From Gammaproteobacteria bacterium (GTDB lineage: Bacteria > Pseudomonadota > Gammaproteobacteria > SZUA-229): 64,000 nt of DNA. Position numbers and translations under genes: made by a program. The notes under the pieces were generated by a model. The model had not been told where the DNA came from and made no database searches. It worked only from the letters and a program-made list of their open reading frames with translations. Location of the stretch: the NCBI GenBank assembly GCA_016744065.1, contig JADGFA010000015.1, positions 1 through 64,000 on the forward strand. The letters run 5' to 3'. Below are positions 1 through 9,156 of the stretch, one piece after another (position 1 is the stretch's first letter; each line of letters starts with the position of its first letter).

Positions 1-154
1 ATACATGACTCTACCCTGATATGCTTATCACAAACAACAGGCACCACCATCGATAAGATAGTGATATGAAGGCACTTCAATGTTATCGGCTATATCCCCT
101 CCTCGAAGTATTACGACTCTACAAAAACCATAACGCTATTTATGGAAAACACAT

Positions 155-808
155 ATGAATCTTAAAAAATTCAAACAAACTATTTATAAACATCCAAACA
201 TTTTTATTATTTCAATTGCTTTAATATTATTTACCTTATCTCAATTTGAATTTTCCAATGATCAGAAACGTGACAGTCACGGTCGATCCAGGCTTTATCT
301 TGCTGCTGAAAATAGCAATGTAGGTGAACTCAAATCACTATTAAAAAACATTAAAACACCTGACCAAAGAGACGAGTGCCAATGGACCCCCTTAATGAGG
401 TCGGCACAGAATAAACACCTTGAAGCTTCAAAGCTTTTAATTGAAGCCGGTGCCGATGTAAATGCCAGAGATAAAGGTGGATATTCTGTGCTTATGGTCG
501 CATCAGGCTCTAATAATGCAGATATATTAACGCTCCTTACACAAAAAGGAGCCCGACTAAATGAACAGGAAGATAGCCTGGGCTGGACCGCTTTAATCTG
601 GGCTGCAAAAGAAGGACACTATGAAAATGTATCTGCCCTGTTAGATGCAGGTGCCGATATCAACTTAAAAGACTCAACAGGAAAAACAGCGTACGACTGG
701 TCAATTGAAAATGGCCACAATGCTATAGCTGAAAAATTAAAGTCACAGCTAGACCTTATAAAATCGACACAGCCAAAGAAAATACAGGATAATAATAATC
801 AGTTATAA
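155..808 (+). CDS. membrane-anchored ankyrin-repeat protein
   Basis: 217 residues. A basic N-terminus is followed by one hydrophobic segment (about residues 14-30), read as a signal anchor or uncleaved signal, so the rest is probably periplasmic. About five ankyrin units follow (roughly 43-66, 76-104, 108-137, 143-172, 175-198); the clearest carry TPL-motif starts and the EAGADVNARD / DAGADINLKD hairpin turns typical of the family. Ankyrin repeats bind partner proteins; the partner here is unknown. The C-terminal tail is Lys/Asn/Gln rich and probably disordered. The ATG follows AAAACAC with no strong ribosome site. No operon neighbour: a 589-base AT-rich spacer follows. Fold assignment is secure, function is not. 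Confidence 0.85.
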   Translation: MNLKKFKQTIYKHPNIFIISIALILFTLSQFEFSNDQKRDSHGRSRLYLAAENSNVGELKSLLKNIKTPDQRDECQWTPLMRSAQNKHLEASKLLIEAGADVNARDKGGYSVLMVASGSNNADILTLLTQKGARLNEQEDSLGWTALIWAAKEGHYENVSALLDAGADINLKDSTGKTAYDWSIENGHNAIAEKLKSQLDLIKSTQPKKIQDNNNQL

Positions 809-1397
809 CTGACATCTAGACTATCCTGCCTGTATTAAACTTTAATTTCTAGTTTTTATTTTATTAATTATCAAACTATTGATGCGATATTTTAAATACT
901 TAACATACATTAAATGTTTATTTTTAAGTTATATATAGGAAAAATAGCCAGGTAATATATCATTTTTATTATTAATTTATTCTATTTTTAACATAGCTTT
1001 TTTTTCGACCAACTAAAGCTATCAACAGCTTGCCTTCCCCACATACCTTATGACTGAATCCTTCGTTTTTCTGGTTAGATAATTTTAGTTAAGATATAAA
1101 AACAACAAAAAAATATAATTATGCCAATTTTCATACTTAATATACAGAATAAAACTTATATAAATATATTTATCTAAGGGTTGATGTGATGATATTACGG
1201 ATGTACCATATCAGCGAATACTTATATATTGGGTATTCGTTATAAACATAATAAAAATTTGTTTATTTTTAATAATGGCAATAATTTTATTTAAAAAAAC
1301 AATAAAAAAAGAAACTGTAGAATTAAATATTTCAGTTTTTTCTACAGTTTCATTATATTTTTTCATACTTGAAATAATAAAATAATCGGAGATATTT
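809..1397. other. AT-rich spacer with two inverted repeats
   Basis: No credible gene seen. The stretch is strongly AT rich. It holds an inverted repeat CGAATAC / GTATTCG at 1215-1221 and 1233-1239 and a longer hairpin at 1311-1351 (listed separately), both ahead of the sulfur-transport pair, so the regulatory region of that operon probably lies in the last 200 bases. Confidence 0.5.
1311..1351 (+). promoter_or_regulatory. 12-bp inverted repeat upstream of the YeeE/YedE pair
   Basis: GAAACTGTAGAA at 1311-1322 is mirrored exactly by TTCTACAGTTTC at 1340-1351 around a 17-base loop, preceded by an A-rich stretch and followed by ATTATATTTTTTC. It could act as a terminator in either direction (attenuator for the downstream operon) or as a regulator-binding site; the sequence alone does not decide. 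Confidence 0.45.
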
Positions 1398-1985
1398 ATG
1401 AAAAGTTTTCTTTATCAAAAACAATGGGGGTGGCGCGCAAGTGGTATAGCTCTTGGCCTGTCATTCTTACTGGCAATAGCATTAGTTAAACCAATTGGGG
1501 TATCTACCCAATTTGTTATTCTCGATGGTATCGCCTGGAATCTTATTTCCGATGATTTGATAGTAGAAAACAGTAATGCAAAAAAAGGTTACTCAAGCAC
1601 TAACGCTTACTTGAATAAAAGCGGTGGGAAATATGCTAAAAATGTTGAAAACCCTGTTAATTATAGTTTTATTTTTGTAATCGCAATGATTGCAGGTGGT
1701 TTTATTGCCAGTCGGCTTCAGTCGAATAAAGATAGCAAAGAAACATTGACTGCACCCGCTGTATGGAAAAATAAATTTGGTCCTTCACCTGGAAAACGTT
1801 ATCTCACTACATTTTTAGGGGGCATCCTGGTATTAGTAGGCGCACGCCTGGCTGGAGGCTGCACTAGCGGACACATGATGAGTGGAATGATGCAAACGTC
1901 ATTAAGCGGCTATCTTTTTGCCGCAGGTGTCTTTGTTGTTGCTGTTCCAGTAACCATATTTATGTATAAGGGAGAGAGTAAATGA
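1398..1985 (+). CDS. YeeE/YedE-family sulfur transport protein, first half-size subunit
   Basis: 195 residues with about four membrane segments (near 14-32, 89-105, 135-152, 168-190). The motif GARLAGGCTSGH at 148-159 is the signature of the YeeE/YedE (TsuA-related) family, whose conserved cysteine (here Cys155) relays thiosulfate or related sulfur species through the membrane. Family members are either one long chain or, as here, two half-size proteins encoded side by side. Start ATG follows CGGAGATATTT, a good ribosome site. Its stop overlaps the next start by four bases (ATGA), so translation is coupled. A role in importing reduced sulfur compounds is inferred from family and fits the sulfur-globule gene elsewhere in the window; the true substrate is not shown. 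Confidence 0.88.
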   Translation: MKSFLYQKQWGWRASGIALGLSFLLAIALVKPIGVSTQFVILDGIAWNLISDDLIVENSNAKKGYSSTNAYLNKSGGKYAKNVENPVNYSFIFVIAMIAGGFIASRLQSNKDSKETLTAPAVWKNKFGPSPGKRYLTTFLGGILVLVGARLAGGCTSGHMMSGMMQTSLSGYLFAAGVFVVAVPVTIFMYKGESK

Positions 1986-2542
1986 GTATTTTATACGCAA
2001 CAATCTTAGGCCTGCTATTTGGCTTTATCTTACAGAAAACAGGTGCTGCCAACCCTCAAAAAGTTATTGAAATGTTACGCCTGCGTGATTTTCATTTAAT
2101 GAAAACTATTTTATTTTCTATCGGCTTTAGTAGTCTAGCCCTGTTTTTATTACTTAGCACTGGCATAATTGATAGCGGACACATTAGCATCAAGTCATCT
2201 TACATAGGCGTCATTGTTGGTGGTGCTATATTTGGCATAGGCTGGGCAATTTCTGGCTTTTGCCCGGGAACAGGTGTAGTCGCGGCAGGAGCTGGGCGTA
2301 AAGATGCTTTATCGTTTATTGTTGGAGGCCTGTTAGGTGCTTTTATTTATATGTTAGCTTACGCTTCATTAAAACCCTCTTTTCTTTTTGATAAACTAGG
2401 TGATAAAATAACACTTGTTGCAACAAGCAACGAAAAATTCCCAATTCTATTGCCCGATTTACCGGCTATTGCTGTAGCAGGCTCTATCGCTATTATATTC
2501 ATACTAATTGCATGGAAATTACCTCAAAACCAAAAAGCATAA
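1982..2542 (+). CDS. YeeE/YedE-family sulfur transport protein, second half-size subunit
   Basis: 186 residues, four to five membrane segments. The motif SGFCPGTG at 91-98 (Cys94) is the counterpart of the cysteine motif in the preceding subunit; together the two halves reconstitute the pseudo-symmetric YeeE/YedE channel. It overlaps the preceding gene by four bases and is followed at once by a strong hairpin terminator (2549-2573), so the two genes form a closed two-gene operon. No rhodanese, TusA or regulator gene lies in the operon, which is unusual since such pairs are often next to one. Confidence 0.88.
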   Translation: MSILYATILGLLFGFILQKTGAANPQKVIEMLRLRDFHLMKTILFSIGFSSLALFLLLSTGIIDSGHISIKSSYIGVIVGGAIFGIGWAISGFCPGTGVVAAGAGRKDALSFIVGGLLGAFIYMLAYASLKPSFLFDKLGDKITLVATSNEKFPILLPDLPAIAVAGSIAIIFILIAWKLPQNQKA

Positions 2543-2548
2543 TTAGAT

Positions 2549-2573
2549 ATGGGCTGATCAGGAATCAGCCCAT
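2549..2573 (+). terminator. hairpin terminator after the YeeE/YedE pair
   Basis: Perfect 10-bp stem ATGGGCTGAT / ATCAGCCCAT (2549-2558 and 2564-2573) with a five-base loop, followed by a pyrimidine-rich stretch (CTCTCTTTATT). Placed six bases after the stop codon of the second subunit. Confidence 0.75.
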
Positions 2574-3350
2574 ACTCTCTTTATTCTTATCAAAAAATAT
2601 ATTTTAGCCTGAGCTTATATCTATTATTTTCGGCGTATCACTTTCGTTAGAAACTTTAATACCATAAATTAATTACAGTTATTTAATTTTACATTCACAC
2701 TGCTATTTCTCAACATGACACTTTTATAAGCATTTATATTATATTGTCTTGTTTTACATCAAGTAAACATCCGTATAAATGGAATAGATAATGGATGCAC
2801 TTATTTTCTATTACTTTTCCCGCCATCTTATTAATATTATTTAATTTTTAAAATTATTTTTTGAAAGACATCTGTCTATTTTTAAAAATACTGTGCAAAC
2901 ACACACAGGAAGGTGTTGCGTTAACACTTAATCTCTGTGCTTGTTCCGCTATTTTTATTAATCCTGATATGCTAGTCTTGATTAAATTTTTTATTTAACA
3001 ATTTAAAATTTAAGTTATAAAAATATTAGTTAAAATCGAGTTATTTTTATATACATCATACTCAGACTAATTATTTTTTTAATGGATATGAATGGAAGAT
3101 AAAACAGGTAGTGATTTATATCATGGATGGCATCGGTTAAACGTATTAGTTAAGATACATAACCGGGCGATTTTATATATTTACACCTCTCTTACCCTCC
3201 TCTTTCTTAGATATAACTTATATTCAGGTAACTGCTTTTAAATTCAAATAAAAAATTTTATTGGCAGTAGAAATACTGATTTTTAAATACAGCATTAAAT
3301 AACTAATCAGGAGGAAATAACTAATCAGAAGGAAATAACTAAACCCATTC

Positions 3351-3370
3351 TCACAATTCTTATATTGTGA
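3351..3370 (+). promoter_or_regulatory. operator-like inverted repeat upstream of the beta-propeller gene
   Basis: TCACAAT at 3351-3357 and ATTGTGA at 3364-3370 are perfect mirror images around six bases, 43 bases before the start codon at 3414. Length and spacing are typical of a dimeric repressor or activator site. The arm order is the reverse of a CRP site, so CRP is not proposed. Confidence 0.4.
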
Positions 3371-3413
3371 TCAATTTAACATACAAAACAGACCTAAAAT
3401 AAAGGACGAATAA

Positions 3414-4676
3414 ATGAAAAAAATAAAAAAAGGCAAGGCATTTAAGCTTGTGCAAGGCACAATTGTAACGGCAATCTTATCTGGCACGAGTATGGCTGCA
3501 CAGGCTCTCGATGCTGTTGGTTATTATTCTGACAATAACTCAGATCGTGTGTTTATTGTAGACCCACGAAATATGTCATTAATAGATACCATTCCAACGA
3601 CCGGTAACCAGCCCTATCCGATTGATAAAGTGGGTGGCAATAAAGTATATGTAACAACACGTAATTCAGAGTCTCTGGATATCATAGATTATGACGGCGT
3701 CAACTTCGCTAATACTGGCATTGTCCCACTAACCCATAAACCCCGCTCAGTAGCTTATAACTCCAGCACTAACCTTGCAGCCGTATCAGGCACTAAAAAA
3801 GCAGTCATGAGTATTATTGATGTTGCTAATGATACAGTAATCGGTACAGTCGGCGACACTACACCATTAGTACCTTCAGGTTTTGGTGGTTCACTGGCAA
3901 CTGGACATCCAATATGGGTTGATAATGATCAGTTTTTATTAATTGATCGAGCTCGTCGCCTGGTACATTTATACAAAATCAGCCAGACAGCTGGTGTGTG
4001 GAATATTATTAAAACAAGCACCATTAACACGCCAACGTCTATACACCATTTTTCCAGTGTGCCTAATGCATCTGACTGGTTCCAAAAGCGTACTTTTTAT
4101 GGCATGGCTGAAGGTGCTCCTGATGAAGGTAAGCACCCATCTGTATTTAGAGTATTTGTACTGGGCAACTATCTGCTTCCTGTTGGTAATGCCGACATGG
4201 CCCAATCAGATGCTGTGGACCAGGGTTCACATCATTTAGGCATGCATCCTAACAAGGTTCATGTTTATGCTGGCTCGAAAGAAGGTGATGTTTATATTGT
4301 AAACCGCTATACAATGAACACTGATTATCTTGTTGATGCAGGTGCAAATGCAGGCCATACCACCTTTAATACGGCATCAGGTATTGCTGTGCAAACAAAT
4401 CACAGAGACAGCTTTATGACTCTGATTGATATGAACACACACAGCTTTATCAATGATATAACAACAGCAAGTTCACCAACACCTTCAGGGCAACTGGCAC
4501 AAAGCCATACAACTTCATTTGATCCTCAAAATGCAGGTGTCTACTATACTGCTGCCGCAGCTGATGGTAACTATGTAGAAGTGGATGCTGTATCTGGAGC
4601 AGTTACAAGAACATTACCTCTTGACCTGGGCAATGGTTATACTATTCAGGGAACATATAACTGGAACCTGCAATAA
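3414..4676 (+). CDS. exported beta-propeller protein (YVTN/YncE-like)
   Basis: 420 residues. A basic, then hydrophobic N-terminus (about 1-32, ending TSMAAQALDA) is a Sec signal peptide. The mature chain is built from repeating units of the form D-x-x-x-x-x-V-(I/T)-x-T-(I/V), e.g. near 46-60 (RVFIVDPRNMSLIDTIPTTG) and in the middle (MSIIDVANDTVIGTVGD), as in YncE and cytochrome-cd1-type propellers, so a seven-bladed periplasmic propeller is likely. Several histidine pairs occur in the C-terminal half (HHLGMHP, GHTTFN, QSHTTSF), compatible with metal binding but not proof of it. The start follows AAGGACGAATAA. It is a single-gene unit between an operator-like repeat and a terminator. Function unknown. 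Confidence 0.75.
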   Translation: MKKIKKGKAFKLVQGTIVTAILSGTSMAAQALDAVGYYSDNNSDRVFIVDPRNMSLIDTIPTTGNQPYPIDKVGGNKVYVTTRNSESLDIIDYDGVNFANTGIVPLTHKPRSVAYNSSTNLAAVSGTKKAVMSIIDVANDTVIGTVGDTTPLVPSGFGGSLATGHPIWVDNDQFLLIDRARRLVHLYKISQTAGVWNIIKTSTINTPTSIHHFSSVPNASDWFQKRTFYGMAEGAPDEGKHPSVFRVFVLGNYLLPVGNADMAQSDAVDQGSHHLGMHPNKVHVYAGSKEGDVYIVNRYTMNTDYLVDAGANAGHTTFNTASGIAVQTNHRDSFMTLIDMNTHSFINDITTASSPTPSGQLAQSHTTSFDPQNAGVYYTAAAADGNYVEVDAVSGAVTRTLPLDLGNGYTIQGTYNWNLQ

Positions 4677-4693
4677 ACCGGTAAAACCATGAA

Positions 4694-4726
4694 AAACAGA
4701 AGGGAGGGATAACCTCCTTTCTGTTT
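4694..4726 (+). terminator. terminator after the beta-propeller gene
   Basis: A 14-bp stem with one G-T pair (4694-4707 with 4713-4726, core GGGAGG / CCTCCT) and a five-base loop lies 18 bases after the stop codon at 4676. Confidence 0.7.
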
Positions 4727-4788
4727 AACTATTTAAATTAAATATTTTTACTCCTGTTTTTACTTTAATTTTTAAAAGAAATACCAAT

Positions 4789-5340
4789 ATGAATGCTAAA
4801 TTTTGGAAATCCACCTTAACGCTTACTGGCCTTGCTGCTGTATTTATCGTGTACTCAGGCATTCAACCAGAACCCGTTAAAAATGACAAAAACGCAGTAT
4901 TAAAAACATCATCAATAACACCGAAACCAGGTATAAATAAACCACCTGAAGTTGAAACTATTCAGCAACAAAGCTTCGCAGAAAGTATTCTTTCCTCGGC
5001 TGAAGCTGGTGTAATTGAAACATACGAATCTTCTACTCTTGATGACAAGGCCCTGGGCGCTATTTTTGATGCAGAGTATGAACCTGTTACAGATGAATCA
5101 GGCGATTTTAGTGGTTTTCGTATATCAATATCTGATGAAGCATCAAACGATATATCATCTGAAAATAAATTACAGAATGGTGATGTAGTCACACAAATAA
5201 ATAATGTTCGCCTGGACAGCGAAAAAAGCCTGGCATTTGCAATAGCTCAATTATTTGAATACAAAGAAAATGCTACGATTACTTTTAATATAAAACGCAA
5301 TGGCAATGACCATGCAATATCTCTTGGGTACCAACCATAG
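4789..5340 (+). CDS. membrane-anchored PDZ-domain protein (GspC-like)
   Basis: 183 residues: one N-terminal membrane helix (about 8-25), a Pro/Thr/Lys-rich linker, then a short PDZ domain over roughly residues 100-180 with the usual pattern GFRISI...NGDVVTQINNVRLDS...ATITFNIKRNG. The architecture (short cytoplasmic tail, helix, linker, PDZ) is that of the periplasmic part of type II secretion GspC, but no other gsp gene is nearby, so a stand-alone partner-binding or protease-adaptor role is as likely. The gene ends 24 bases before a bidirectional terminator shared with the convergent gene. Confidence 0.75.
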   Translation: MNAKFWKSTLTLTGLAAVFIVYSGIQPEPVKNDKNAVLKTSSITPKPGINKPPEVETIQQQSFAESILSSAEAGVIETYESSTLDDKALGAIFDAEYEPVTDESGDFSGFRISISDEASNDISSENKLQNGDVVTQINNVRLDSEKSLAFAIAQLFEYKENATITFNIKRNGNDHAISLGYQP

Positions 5341-5363
5341 TATAAGCACAACTCTCTATACAT

Positions 5364-5402
5364 AAAAATAAAGGAGCACATAAAATGTCCTCCTTTATTT
5401 TT
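5364..5402. terminator. bidirectional terminator between convergent genes
   Basis: A 13-bp perfect stem (5364-5376 with 5390-5402; core AAAGGAG / CTCCTTT) has A-runs on one side and T-runs on the other, so it can end transcription from both the PDZ gene on the plus strand and the exported-protein gene on the minus strand. Confidence 0.8.
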
Positions 5403-5422
5403 AAATCACCCACTATTAACAA

Positions 5423-6409
5423 CTATTGGCCAATATTAAGGGTGTCATTACCTGCATTTCTACGCGCAAATGTTACTGTTGAATTATATAACTGAATATT
5501 ATTTTTTACCCAGAACCGAAACCAGGGTTCATACCTCGTGCTTTCTGTTTTATATATTGCTACAGCACTGGTAAACGGTGATGCCTTACCACCATTATCC
5601 GTATTTGGGCGGCCACTCATTTTAACAATACCTCGTCCAATAGCACCACTTACATCAACAGGGTTACCATCCAGATCAACATAATCCAGCGTTGTTACAT
5701 CAGCTGTTATATGCACGGATTTAGGCGCACTATCACACCCTTCTGTTACACCAAGAAAGTCACCATTCACATCAAACACCTGAAACTGCAGTGTTCCCTG
5801 AGTTTCACCTGAGTTTACACAGGAGAAATGTTGACCACGCTCAAAACGCATCATACTCATTTCGCCACTTGGATTAGGCATACCTACAAAGTTATTCCAG
5901 ACAATCTGGCGATAACCAAAAGGTCTTTTAAGGTCAACAAAAAGATCAAATTTACTTCTTACATCAAGCTGACCTGTTCTGACAATAACGCCCTGCCCGT
6001 ATTTAGGTGTTCTTAAATAGTCTTCAATTGCAAATTGAGCACCCTGATTTGATCCTCCTGGAATATTTATAATGATATGGCCAATACAGCTACCTGGCAG
6101 GCTTTCAATACTATCAGCATTATCTCCAATTTTAAAATTTCCCTTCCAGATATCCAGCCTTAGCTCTGTATCACGAGAAGTACTAACGCCACCAACAGAC
6201 TGAAACTCATTATTTGTAGCAACTATATTCTTCATTTTGCTTTTATTAAAAAAAGCAGTTGCATGCGCATGTGAACCTGTAGTGCTTTGACATTCACCCT
6301 GTACTGCAGTGATTGATACCTCATTACCTACTCCCTTTGCGTTCACCATACTGAAAACAGGTAGCAATAAGGCCATAGGTAGTATTTGTTTAAATATACG
6401 CTTTTTCAC
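5423..6409 (-). CDS. exported protein of unknown function
   Basis: 328 residues. The N-terminus (basic start, hydrophobic core, VFSMVNAKG) is a clear cleavable Sec signal, cut near residue 24. Four cysteines in the mature part (in GECQST, GSCIGH, FSCVN, EGCDS) suggest two disulfides, fitting a periplasmic or secreted location. The chain is rich in short alternating segments and is probably mostly beta structure. I recognise no family. It is divergent from the histidine kinase gene, sharing a 224-base control region with two inverted repeats, so the two-component system may regulate it. Confidence 0.6.
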   Translation of the reverse strand: MKKRIFKQILPMALLLPVFSMVNAKGVGNEVSITAVQGECQSTTGSHAHATAFFNKSKMKNIVATNNEFQSVGGVSTSRDTELRLDIWKGNFKIGDNADSIESLPGSCIGHIIINIPGGSNQGAQFAIEDYLRTPKYGQGVIVRTGQLDVRSKFDLFVDLKRPFGYRQIVWNNFVGMPNPSGEMSMMRFERGQHFSCVNSGETQGTLQFQVFDVNGDFLGVTEGCDSAPKSVHITADVTTLDYVDLDGNPVDVSGAIGRGIVKMSGRPNTDNGGKASPFTSAVAIYKTESTRYEPWFRFWVKNNIQLYNSTVTFARRNAGNDTLNIGQ

Positions 6410-6546
6410 AATTTTGACTCCAATTATTAATTCATTTTCTGATTAAGCAGATCCTGATAATTCAGGTACCTGAAAATTAATATGAAACTGATTTTGTTGA
6501 TAGCGTTAATAGCATGGATAAATATGTGTATTATTTACATTGAGAA

Positions 6547-6596
6547 CTGTGCTTTTGCACAGGACTACTATGGCTAATAAGGATATACTCCATAGT
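6547..6596. promoter_or_regulatory. two inverted repeats in the divergent promoter region
   Basis: CTGTGC-TTTT-GCACAG at 6547-6562 and ACTATGG / CCATAGT at 6567-6573 and 6590-6596 lie between the exported-protein gene (minus) and the sensor kinase gene (plus). They are candidate binding sites for the adjacent response regulator or folding elements of the kinase leader. Confidence 0.35.
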
Positions 6597-6633
6597 CTAC
6601 AAAATGATTAATTTTTAAAATAACCGCCATAAT

Positions 6634-8178
6634 ATGATTTTTAACAAAAATGCCAATATTTTCCTAAGTATCTCCTTTATCACTGTCGTTTTTACAGTTA
6701 TTTTGTATAGCCTGGATAATTATCACAGTTTTATTAAAAACAATAAATTACTAGCGGAAAGGTCTGTTCTGAGCACTGCTCGAGAAATTGAATTTTTTAT
6801 TAACGAGCGCAAACACTATATCAGCCTTTTTGCTAATCAGGAAAAAGAGTTATTATCAGAATTAATACGAAACCCTTCAAATATACAGGCTCATCAGGAA
6901 CTTGAAGAAAAGATAAATGCCTACTTTCCAAATCGTTTTGCTTTTACTATTACTGAAGCAGACGGTAATCCATTATTAGCTCAGAACACAGAATTAATCG
7001 GTGGAACATGCAGGAAAGATATCAATTTTTTCTCACAAGACAGTAAAAAGCATATGGTTTACGTACACTCTAGCCCCAAAACCAGTCGTCTGCATTTTGA
7101 TGTTATGACCTCCATCATGCCTGATTCAGATACACCATCTGTTCTTTTTGTTAGTTTTTTCCTTGATGACATCTACAGACTGGTAGAACATGGCACTATA
7201 AAAAACCATCATTTGTTTTTAGTAAATCGAGGTACCCCGCCTATTGTCGAGGCTGCAGCATCAGGAGCATTTGATATATACAAGAAAAATGGCCATTCAT
7301 TTAAAATGATACCTTCAATTGATAAAAATAAAATTCGCTATATCTGGCCTGATAGCTTAGATCAAAAAACAATTTCAACATACATGGTTTCTGATACACG
7401 CTGGGAATTATTAGATGTAATAAAACCTGAACTAGTTAAAAATTATATAAAACGATTACTATATCAGGGCAGTGGCATATTATTACTTTTTTTAATTGTA
7501 ACATTAGCCGGATTCTGGTTAATCAAAAGACTGGGGATATTATCTGGCGATACACGCTCAATACTTGACAGTGTTGAAAATGAGCGACGACGTGTTGCAA
7601 TGGATCTACACGATGAGGTACTAAGTGACATTAGTCACTTAAGGCGAGACTGTCAGAAACACAATACGGAAGACTCAATTACAGGTTTGAAACAAACGGC
7701 TAAAAGCATTGATAATGAACTCGAGCTCATTACCAATACAATTAGAAATATTATTGATGATCTGCACCCCCAGAGCATCGAGATACTCGGCCTGTCAGAA
7801 ACAATCCGCTCCTATTGCCGTAAACATTACGAACAACAGACAATGAAAGTAAACTTAATAATTAACCACTGGAATGAAACACGACTTAATCAGGCTGAAA
7901 AACTAAATATTTTTAGAGTTTTTCAAGAAATCATTCATAATACCAGCAAACATGCCAATGCAACACAATGTGATATAGAACTACACATGACACAACAAAA
8001 GCTTATACTATCTGTTAAAGACAATGGCGTAGGACTTCCAGCTTTAAATACCAAAAGACCACAGGGACGAGGTATGAAAAACATTACTGCACGAGCCAGG
8101 ATAATCCATGCAAAAGCGGTCTGGATAACAGAAAAAAAAGGCACCGTATTCTCACTTGAACTACCATTGCGTACCTGA
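6634..8178 (+). CDS. NarL-type sensor histidine kinase
   Basis: 514 residues. Membrane helices at about 9-27 and 279-297 bracket a roughly 250-residue extracytoplasmic sensor region (possible PAS/Cache-type; signal unknown). The cytoplasmic part has the HisKA_3 dimerisation motif ERRRVAMDLHDEV with the phospho-acceptor His326, then a HATPase domain with N-box (HNTSKHAN, Asn436), G1 box (DNGVGLP, 463-469) and G2 box (GRGMKN, 478-483). This is the class that pairs with LuxR-type response regulators, and such a gene starts five bases after the stop. No HAMP domain is evident. Start ATG is close to the divergent control region; no strong ribosome site. Confidence 0.9.
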   Translation: MIFNKNANIFLSISFITVVFTVILYSLDNYHSFIKNNKLLAERSVLSTAREIEFFINERKHYISLFANQEKELLSELIRNPSNIQAHQELEEKINAYFPNRFAFTITEADGNPLLAQNTELIGGTCRKDINFFSQDSKKHMVYVHSSPKTSRLHFDVMTSIMPDSDTPSVLFVSFFLDDIYRLVEHGTIKNHHLFLVNRGTPPIVEAAASGAFDIYKKNGHSFKMIPSIDKNKIRYIWPDSLDQKTISTYMVSDTRWELLDVIKPELVKNYIKRLLYQGSGILLLFLIVTLAGFWLIKRLGILSGDTRSILDSVENERRRVAMDLHDEVLSDISHLRRDCQKHNTEDSITGLKQTAKSIDNELELITNTIRNIIDDLHPQSIEILGLSETIRSYCRKHYEQQTMKVNLIINHWNETRLNQAEKLNIFRVFQEIIHNTSKHANATQCDIELHMTQQKLILSVKDNGVGLPALNTKRPQGRGMKNITARARIIHAKAVWITEKKGTVFSLELPLRT

Positions 8179-8183
8179 ATATA

Positions 8184-8948
8184 ATGACTACACATAAAAA
8201 TACAATAATTGTTGCTGAAGATACGCCACGTGATCGTGAGTACCTAATGGGCACATTAAATGATTTCAATCTACAACTCGCCCAAAATGGAAAAGAAGCG
8301 TTACAACTTTTAAAAAATTCAGATATAGAATTTATAATCAGCGATCTACAAATGCCAAATATGAATGGCATTGAACTGGCTCATGAAGTTTGGGATTACC
8401 GCCCAAATGCAAGAATTGTTTTCTGGTCACACTATAAAGATGAAATATATTTACGTTCTTTATCACGCATTATACCCGCAGATACCGTTTATGGTTATGT
8501 ACTAAAAGATTCCACGTCAGATGTTTTAATCAAAGCCGTTAAACAGGTATTTTATGAACAGCAGTGCTGGATTGATCCAAAAATACGCTCGGTACAGGCA
8601 CGCGGGCAACGTGCAGTTAACAGTATAACGGATGCTGAACACGAAGTTCTAATTGATATAGCACTGGGGCTAACAGACAATATTATCGCCAGACGTCATT
8701 ACTTATCACGTCGAGGGGTACAAAGCCGCCTCAAATCACTTTATCAAAAACTAAATATTGAACGCTGGCAGAATACAGAAAACCCGGGAGAGGTAATGAA
8801 CCCACGATCACGAGCTGTTGCTATCGCACTTCAACGAGGTTTAATAAACTGTGAAGAGCTGGCCTGTGAAGAAAAACGCCTTAAAATATGGCTAGAACGT
8901 GAAAACATTCAGGAACCGGAACCCTGCCAGACAAACCAGGCACTCTGA
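8184..8948 (+). CDS. response regulator with receiver domain and LuxR-like helix-turn-helix
   Basis: 254 residues. Receiver domain at 1-125 with acidic pocket (AEDTPRD), phospho-acceptor Asp54 in ISDLQMPNMNG, and conserved Lys108 in YVLKDS. The C-terminal part, about 145-200 (ITDAEHEVLIDIALGLTDN then SRRGVQSRLKSLYQKL), matches the LuxR/GerE helix-turn-helix in spacing, though less typical than NarL itself. Cotranscribed with the kinase (five-base gap). A Cys/Glu-rich 50-residue tail follows the DNA-binding domain. Targets unknown; the divergent exported-protein gene at 5423-6409 is the obvious candidate. Confidence 0.88.
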   Translation: MTTHKNTIIVAEDTPRDREYLMGTLNDFNLQLAQNGKEALQLLKNSDIEFIISDLQMPNMNGIELAHEVWDYRPNARIVFWSHYKDEIYLRSLSRIIPADTVYGYVLKDSTSDVLIKAVKQVFYEQQCWIDPKIRSVQARGQRAVNSITDAEHEVLIDIALGLTDNIIARRHYLSRRGVQSRLKSLYQKLNIERWQNTENPGEVMNPRSRAVAIALQRGLINCEELACEEKRLKIWLERENIQEPEPCQTNQAL

Positions 8949-9156
8949 GCATAATAAGGGTATCTATTTATAATTACCCTGTCGCTCTTAATGCAATAAA
9001 AAATACATATCACTGATTCTTCGGTTTCAACCAAAATGATAAAGCCAGCCTTAAAAGGCATAATCAACACGTTAACGGCACTAACAAACCATAATAGAAA
9101 TCTATAACTACTTATACTGAATATACAACAATGCACTAACCACAGCGAGTTTACTT

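Larger units (their letters stand above)
2543..3413. other. long AT-rich spacer with a possible structured RNA and an operator
   Basis: 870 bases without a credible gene. Features seen: the terminator at 2549-2573; a nested inverted repeat at 2898-2945 (outer arms AACACACACAG and CTGTGCTTGTT pair at 9 of 11 positions; inner arms GTGTT and AACAC) whose 3' side runs into CCGCTATTTTTATT, which could be a small RNA or leader; two 18-base tandem copies starting AACTAATCAG at 3301-3318 and 3319-3336; and an operator-like repeat at 3351-3370. Confidence 0.4.

Noticed and set aside
1-154. End of a gene at the left edge of the window
   Set aside because: No open frame with coding character enters from the left on either strand; treated as spacer.
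3351-3370. CRP binding site
   Set aside because: The arms are TCACAAT...ATTGTGA, the opposite order from TGTGA-N6-TCACA.
4789-5340. Type II secretion GspC as firm call
   Set aside because: The layout is similar, but there are no other gsp genes and the sequence is shorter; called only as a PDZ protein.
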